Positions 60,025 to 64,000 of a stretch of DNA of 64,000 nt are shown in pieces. A program made the translations under genes and the position numbers. Under the pieces are notes generated by a model, which saw nothing but the letters and a program-made list of their open reading frames with translations, was not told the DNA's origin and ran no database searches. The stretch is from Deinococcus alpinitundrae (lineage in GTDB: Bacteria > Deinococcota > Deinococci > Deinococcales > Deinococcaceae), in assembly GCF_009982895.1 (NCBI RefSeq), contig NZ_WXZL01000012.1, forward strand, positions 62,001-126,000. The letters are read 5' to 3'. Numbering within the stretch: the stretch's first letter is position 1; every line of letters begins with the position of its first letter.

Positions 60025-61794
60025 TCAGCCTGGTCCGCGCTCGTAAACCGCCTGCCAGGGCTTGTAGATGGTTTCCACCTTGTCGCTGCGCACGCCGGAC
60101 GCGTCCTTGATGGTGCGGGTGATGTAGAGGTCGTAGCCGTTGGCGGCCCAGTCGACCTGCTTGCTCGCGCCGCGCGGCAAGTTGGGGTTGAAGACGAATT
60201 TGGCAGCCGGGTGCGGGGTGCTGCTGAGGATGGTGGCCGGTGAAACACTCACTCGGCGGCTTTGCGGCACGCCCCAGATTTGCACTTCCAAGGTGCTCCT
60301 AGCGTCGTTGTTGACGGTGCGGATCAGCACCGGGCCGCCAGTATCGTTTTTCATCTTGAGATCGACGCCGGGGTCGTACACCGCCGCCTCGAAGCCCACC
60401 TGCGGCTCGTAGTAGCCGACCCGGTAGGAGTGCTGGTTGCGCTCCACGACCGGCATGCCCGACTGATACAGCGCCCGGAAGGTGGTGGTGGAGACCTGAC
60501 AGACCCCGCCGCCGAGGCCGTCTACCGTGCGCCCGCCGCTGATGATCAGCCCGCCGACGAAGCCGTTGTCCTCGCTGATGCTGCCCAGGGTGTTGAGGAA
60601 GCTGAAGGTGCCGCCTGCCGGAACGACCGCGCCGTCGATCTTGGCTGCCGCGTTGGCGACGTTGGTGCGCCGGGCGGGGCTGGAGTGGTAGTAGGTGCTG
60701 ACGCCGGTGGTGATCAGGGTCAGTGTGTTGGGGTCGGGCAGCGCCGCCACCGTGATGGTCGGCTTGGCCACCTTGCCGGGCAGGCTCAGCGTCTTGACGC
60801 TGGGGTCGAGCACAGCCTGACTCAGGAGTTTCATGGCCGCCGTCTGGTCAATGATCAACCCCGGCTCTTCCTTGACGCGCACCAGCTTGCTGCCCTGGCG
60901 CTCGTAGCGGGCGTTCTGGGCCGGGTTGTCGAGGTAGCCGCTGAGGGTCTTCAAGCTGCGCTGCATGGCTGCCTTGTCGAGTTCGAGGCCGCCGGGGCGC
61001 ACCCAGAACAGATTGGCGACCTGCAGGGGGCTCAGCACGCCGCTGCGCTGGCTTTTTCCGAGTTCCACCGTCAGCGGGCGCAGCAGGGCGTTGCCCTTGT
61101 CCACCTGAGTTTTTAACTTGGCGGCGCTGTCGGGTGAGGTCCAGGTGGTCAGGCTCAGGTTCAGTTCGCGCTGCGACGGATCGGCGGCGAACGCCTGGGC
61201 TGCGGCGTCCACGTCCACCTTCTGGCCCGGCACGTCTGGCGTCAGGGCGTAGCGGGTCTTGTCGAAAAAGATCTTGCCGCTTTTCGGCGCGGTGTTGAGA
61301 TCGGCACTCAGGGCGGCCAGGGCCTGACTGGCCACCGCCGGGTCCACGCTGACCTTGAGCGGATAGTGCTGGGCGCTGCGCTGTCCGGCCAGATCCTGCA
61401 CCTTTTCGATCAGGTTGCGCTGGTCGGCGTCGCTGAAGGCAGCGGCCACACTGCCGTTGACATCGGCGCTGTAGCCGAGCTTGCCCGCGTCCAGCGTCCA
61501 GCTTCTGGCGCTGACCTTGGGTGCGGCTGCGGTGGGCGTGGTGACTGGAGCGGTTGTGGCCGGGCTGACGGCTTTCAGGTCGGCTGCTGCCAGGCTCACC
61601 CGGATGATCGGCGGCTTGAGGGCGGCCTGCACTTTCGCGGCCACCTCGAGCTGATTCAGGCCGCCCACGTCCACGCCGCCCACCTGCGTCTGGGCAGGCA
61701 AGCGGCCCTCGTTGACCGCAACGCCGAGCGCCAGCGCGCCGCCGAGAATGGCGATGGCCGAGCCGCCGATGATCCATGCTTTGACATTGCTCAT
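60025..61794 (-). CDS. VanW-family exported protein with a peptidoglycan-binding region
   Basis: 589-residue protein with an N-terminal membrane anchor or signal (IIGGSAIAILGGALALGVAV), a long middle region containing two PG_binding_4-like repeats (for example VGGVDVGGLNQLEVAAKVQA and VDVDAAAQAFAADPSQRELN), and the VanW domain at about 390-540: VSTYYHSSPARRTNVANAAA, GGTFSFLNTLGSISEDNGF and GLGGGVCQVSTTTFRALYQSG. The domain is intact, including the Gly-rich GGGVCQVSTT motif. Probably acts at the cell wall. Role in resistance is not implied by the family. Confidence 0.9.
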   Translation of the reverse strand: MSNVKAWIIGGSAIAILGGALALGVAVNEGRLPAQTQVGGVDVGGLNQLEVAAKVQAALKPPIIRVSLAAADLKAVSPATTAPVTTPTAAAPKVSARSWTLDAGKLGYSADVNGSVAAAFSDADQRNLIEKVQDLAGQRSAQHYPLKVSVDPAVASQALAALSADLNTAPKSGKIFFDKTRYALTPDVPGQKVDVDAAAQAFAADPSQRELNLSLTTWTSPDSAAKLKTQVDKGNALLRPLTVELGKSQRSGVLSPLQVANLFWVRPGGLELDKAAMQRSLKTLSGYLDNPAQNARYERQGSKLVRVKEEPGLIIDQTAAMKLLSQAVLDPSVKTLSLPGKVAKPTITVAALPDPNTLTLITTGVSTYYHSSPARRTNVANAAAKIDGAVVPAGGTFSFLNTLGSISEDNGFVGGLIISGGRTVDGLGGGVCQVSTTTFRALYQSGMPVVERNQHSYRVGYYEPQVGFEAAVYDPGVDLKMKNDTGGPVLIRTVNNDARSTLEVQIWGVPQSRRVSVSPATILSSTPHPAAKFVFNPNLPRGASKQVDWAANGYDLYITRTIKDASGVRSDKVETIYKPWQAVYERGPG

Positions 61795-62073
61795 AGTGTT
61801 CTCAACTTCTTCTCCGTCGCGGAGAACGCCGTGCGGTCCACCGAAAGACAGCGCGTCAGGGGAAGGCAGGACACTCGAAAAGTTTCAGGGAGGAGGGGTG
61901 GATAACCGATTGTCTGGTTTGTCCGTGCGCAGGCGAGGTCCGCCTCTCGCCTCGAGTGAGCACCTTGCTCATGGTACTTCAAAAGCAAGAAACTGCCCTT
62001 CATGCTCGGTCTCCCGGCCAGGGTCGCTGGGTTCATCCCGGAACGCTGCTGGCCCGCCTGCTACTATGGCCCG

Positions 62074-62775
62074 GTGACCGCTGCTGCCCCCGTTCCTGTG
62101 CTGAGCGCCCACGAAATCACCCAGCGCTACGGCGAGACGACGGTGCTGCACGGCGTGAGCCTGGACGTGGCGCGCGGCGAGGTGGTGGCCGTGACCGGGC
62201 CTTCCGGCAGCGGCAAGAGCACCCTGCTGCACCTGCTCGGTGGCCTGGGCCAGCCCAGCAGCGGGGCCATTTTCTGGGAGGGCAGGCGGGTCGATCAGCT
62301 CAGCATCGAGGCCAGGGCCAGGTTGAGGGTGCGGGCGCTGGGGCTGGTCTTTCAGCACCATTACCTGCTGCCCGACCTGAGCGTGCTGGGCAACCTGCTG
62401 GTGCCGGGCCTGATTCTGGGTGAGGACCTGACCGAGCGGGCCGAGGCACTGCTGACCCAGGTGGGTCTCGGCGGGCGCGGCGCGGCGTACCCGGACGTCC
62501 TCAGCGGTGGCGAGCGCCAGCGCTTGGCGGTGGCCCGCGCCCTGATGGCCCGCCCCGCTGCCCTGCTGGCCGACGAACCCACCGGCAGCCTGGACCGGGC
62601 CAACGCCGACCGGGTGGCCCGGCTGATGATCAACCTGGCGCGCGAGTACGGCTCGGGCGTGCTGCTGGTGACACATGACGAGACGCTGGCCGCGCTGGCT
62701 GACCGGCAGATCCATCTGCTCGATGGACGAACAGCGCGGCCGCAGACGGCCCAGGCCTTGACCACCGCGCCCTGA
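62074..62775 (+). CDS. ABC transporter ATP-binding protein, LolD/MacB-like
   Basis: 233-residue ATPase: Walker A TGPSGSGKSTLLHLLGG, Q-loop LGLVFQHHYLLPDL, signature VLSGGERQRLAVARALM, Walker B ALLADEPTGSLD and the switch His in VTHDETLA. The FQHHYLLP segment is typical of LolD, which powers lipoprotein release, and of MacB-type exporters. GTG 62074 is preceded by TACTAT with 6 bases between (leaderless). The partner permease is not in the window. Divergent from the VanW gene, with a 279-bp gap in which nothing was recognised besides the promoter. Confidence 0.88.
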   Translation: MTAAAPVPVLSAHEITQRYGETTVLHGVSLDVARGEVVAVTGPSGSGKSTLLHLLGGLGQPSSGAIFWEGRRVDQLSIEARARLRVRALGLVFQHHYLLPDLSVLGNLLVPGLILGEDLTERAEALLTQVGLGGRGAAYPDVLSGGERQRLAVARALMARPAALLADEPTGSLDRANADRVARLMINLAREYGSGVLLVTHDETLAALADRQIHLLDGRTARPQTAQALTTAP

Positions 62776-62874
62776 GTCCGCTGGCCGCGAGGAACGTGAA
62801 GCCGGGGAGCAGAAAAAAGCAGAACAGACCGAGCGCCTTCCCAGCCCAGTCCGTCCTCGCCCTACAGCCTGCGG

Positions 62875-63933
62875 TCAGCGAACGGCGCTGATGGTGACGG
62901 TGCGCGCGCCCCACTGGTACGCCTGGGCGCGGCTGCCCATCCAGATGTCGATGGTGTTGGCCAGCCGCACGTTCATGGTGTCCTCGACGATGAAGACCCG
63001 GCCACTCAGCAGTCCGGCGCTGTCGCGCAACGTGACGCGGCTGCCGTAGGGAAAAACCCGCAGCAGGTCGCGGCTCAGGGCGATGACGCCGGGACGGACC
63101 CGCGTGCCGGTGGCGGTGATAAAGGGACTGTTGTCGGTCTGGCCCACGTCGCTGCTGTAGGCGGTAGCGCGGACCACCCGGCTGACCCCGCCGAGAATGG
63201 CAACGCGGCGCGGCGCGACCGGAGACTGGCTGGCCCGGGCCTGTGCCTGCGCGGCCTTGACCTGGGCCGCTCTGGTCTGCGCAGCCTTGAGTTGCGCTGC
63301 CCTGGCCTGCGCGAAAGCGACTTGAGCCGCCTTGAGTTGCGCGGCTTTCTTCTGGGCGACCTGAAGCTGAGCTGCCTTGAGCTGCGCGGCCTTCGCCTGA
63401 GCTGCCCTGGCCTGGGTGGCCTGCTGCGGGTGGGGCTGTTGTGGCGCTGCCTGCGGGGCTGTCGGTCGCTGGGAGCTCCGCGCCTGGACTGCCTGGACGG
63501 GAGCAGCCACAGGGGCCACGGCCTTCGCTACTACAGGTACTGGGGCCGGGGTGGTGGCCGCCAAGGCCGCCTGCCCGATCAGAGCAGAGTCGGGCAGTTG
63601 CGGCAGCGCGGCGAGGTTCACCGGCGCTGGGCTGCTGGGCACGGCCTTGGCAGGCAAGGTTCGGACGGGGACGGCACTGGCAGGCGCGCTGGCTGAAGCG
63701 GAAGCGGCCACCGGTTCGCTGCTCCCCCACAGCGGGGCCTGGGCATGCAGCAGCAGGGCGGCGCGGGCGAGTTGCTGGGTCAGGCTGCTGCCCAGATTGA
63801 GCGGCGCGCCGCCGCTGGCCTGCGTGGGAGCTTGCCGGGTCGGCGAGCTGGGAGCGACCTGTGCGCTTTGCGCGGCCCCGAATCCTGTAAAACCAAGCGC
63901 CAGAGCGCCCACCAGATGCATCGTTTTCAGCAC
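62875..63933 (-). CDS. Exported 3D-domain protein with an Ala/Gln/Lys-rich repeat region
   Basis: 352-residue secreted protein. Signal peptide HLVGALALGFTGFGAA; a Pro/Ala/Ser-rich stretch to about residue 165; an Ala/Gln/Lys/Arg-rich region at about 165-235 built from repeated AAQLK- or AAQxR-type units; then a 3D domain (RVVRATAYSSDVGQTDNSPF, ITATGTRVRPGVIALSRDLL, FIVEDTMNVRLANTIDIWMG) with the three aspartates of the double-psi barrel. 3D domains occur in resuscitation factors and lytic transglycosylase-like proteins. GTG 63933 has AAGGAG 4 bases upstream. Likely a cell-wall remodelling protein. Confidence 0.83.
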   Translation of the reverse strand: MLKTMHLVGALALGFTGFGAAQSAQVAPSSPTRQAPTQASGGAPLNLGSSLTQQLARAALLLHAQAPLWGSSEPVAASASASAPASAVPVRTLPAKAVPSSPAPVNLAALPQLPDSALIGQAALAATTPAPVPVVAKAVAPVAAPVQAVQARSSQRPTAPQAAPQQPHPQQATQARAAQAKAAQLKAAQLQVAQKKAAQLKAAQVAFAQARAAQLKAAQTRAAQVKAAQAQARASQSPVAPRRVAILGGVSRVVRATAYSSDVGQTDNSPFITATGTRVRPGVIALSRDLLRVFPYGSRVTLRDSAGLLSGRVFIVEDTMNVRLANTIDIWMGSRAQAYQWGARTVTISAVR

Positions 63934-64000
63934 ATCACTCCTTCGGTTTTCTTCGCGGAGCCCATTTTCTCGAATCTGGCCCGGCGAACATTTAGGGTTC

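Noticed and set aside
63230..63440. Short repeats that look like a CRISPR array or minisatellite
   Set aside because: They are codon-level repeats of Ala/Gln/Lys units inside an open, signal-peptide-bearing gene; spacing is irregular and there are no unique spacers.

Overview
The window is a dense, GC-rich bacterial chromosome segment that most resembles the genus Deinococcus. The support is a NurA/HerA end-resection pair, a futalosine-pathway menaquinone gene (mqnD), Deinococcus-type DUF4384/LGFP, VanW and 3D-domain envelope proteins, and above all the promoter style. At least 18 genes have a TANNNT -10 hexamer ending 5 to 7 bases before the start codon with no usable Shine-Dalgarno, so they are probably transcribed leaderless. 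The species is not identified.

Layout. 1-10 kb: 3' end of trpC, a GGDEF protein, an AraC regulator divergent from a phytanoyl-CoA dioxygenase and an SDR, gatA, an acetyltransferase, and an operon of a gluconate-dehydrogenase-like small subunit, a GMC flavoprotein and an alpha/beta hydrolase. 10-17 kb: a GIY-YIG gene broken by one in-frame stop, the rpmH-rnpA-yidD-yidC block, an S4 RNA-binding protein, an acetyltransferase, a decayed CPBP gene, a frameshifted DUF99 gene, a thioesterase and rbfA. 17-30 kb: a PQQ-type sugar dehydrogenase followed by an unusual Cu/Zn SOD-beta-propeller fusion, mqnD, a DUF885 peptidase, rarA, a 1150-residue lipoprotein with its own consensus promoter and terminator, glmM and aroA. 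30-36 kb: a DinB-like protein and a five-gene minus-strand cluster (OleD-like SDR, MBL hydrolase, PaaK/F390-synthetase-like AMP ligase, KAS III-like enzyme, glycosyltransferase). 36-46 kb: a DUF4173 membrane protein, a QorB-like reductase with an Rrf2 regulator and inverted-repeat operators, a DUF4384/LGFP protein, a decayed two-domain acetyltransferase, nurA-herA and a methyltransferase. 46-54 kb: recG, a striking 45-bp nested palindrome, a second PQQ-type lipoprotein, and a type III polyketide synthase-methyltransferase-FAD monooxygenase operon divergent from an SDR. 54-64 kb: DUF4139 protein, SCO-CtaG-HD operon for cytochrome oxidase assembly, LacI regulator, acetyltransferase, VanW protein, LolD-type ATPase and a 3D-domain protein with an Ala/Gln/Lys-rich repeat region.

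How the genes fit together. Housekeeping functions (translation, membrane protein insertion, cell-wall precursors, menaquinone, repair) are interleaved with two compact clusters that each carry a thiolase-fold condensing enzyme. The type III PKS operon is a conventional small biosynthetic cluster. The 30.6-35.9 kb cluster resembles the OleACD logic of head-to-head acyl condensation but has a metallo-beta-lactamase-fold protein where OleB would be expected, and is the best candidate for an undescribed pathway. Five genes are disrupted: three by in-frame stops (two of these also carry other lesions) and two by single-base frameshifts. Some of these could be sequence errors. No rRNA, tRNA, CRISPR array, prophage or insertion sequence was recognised.
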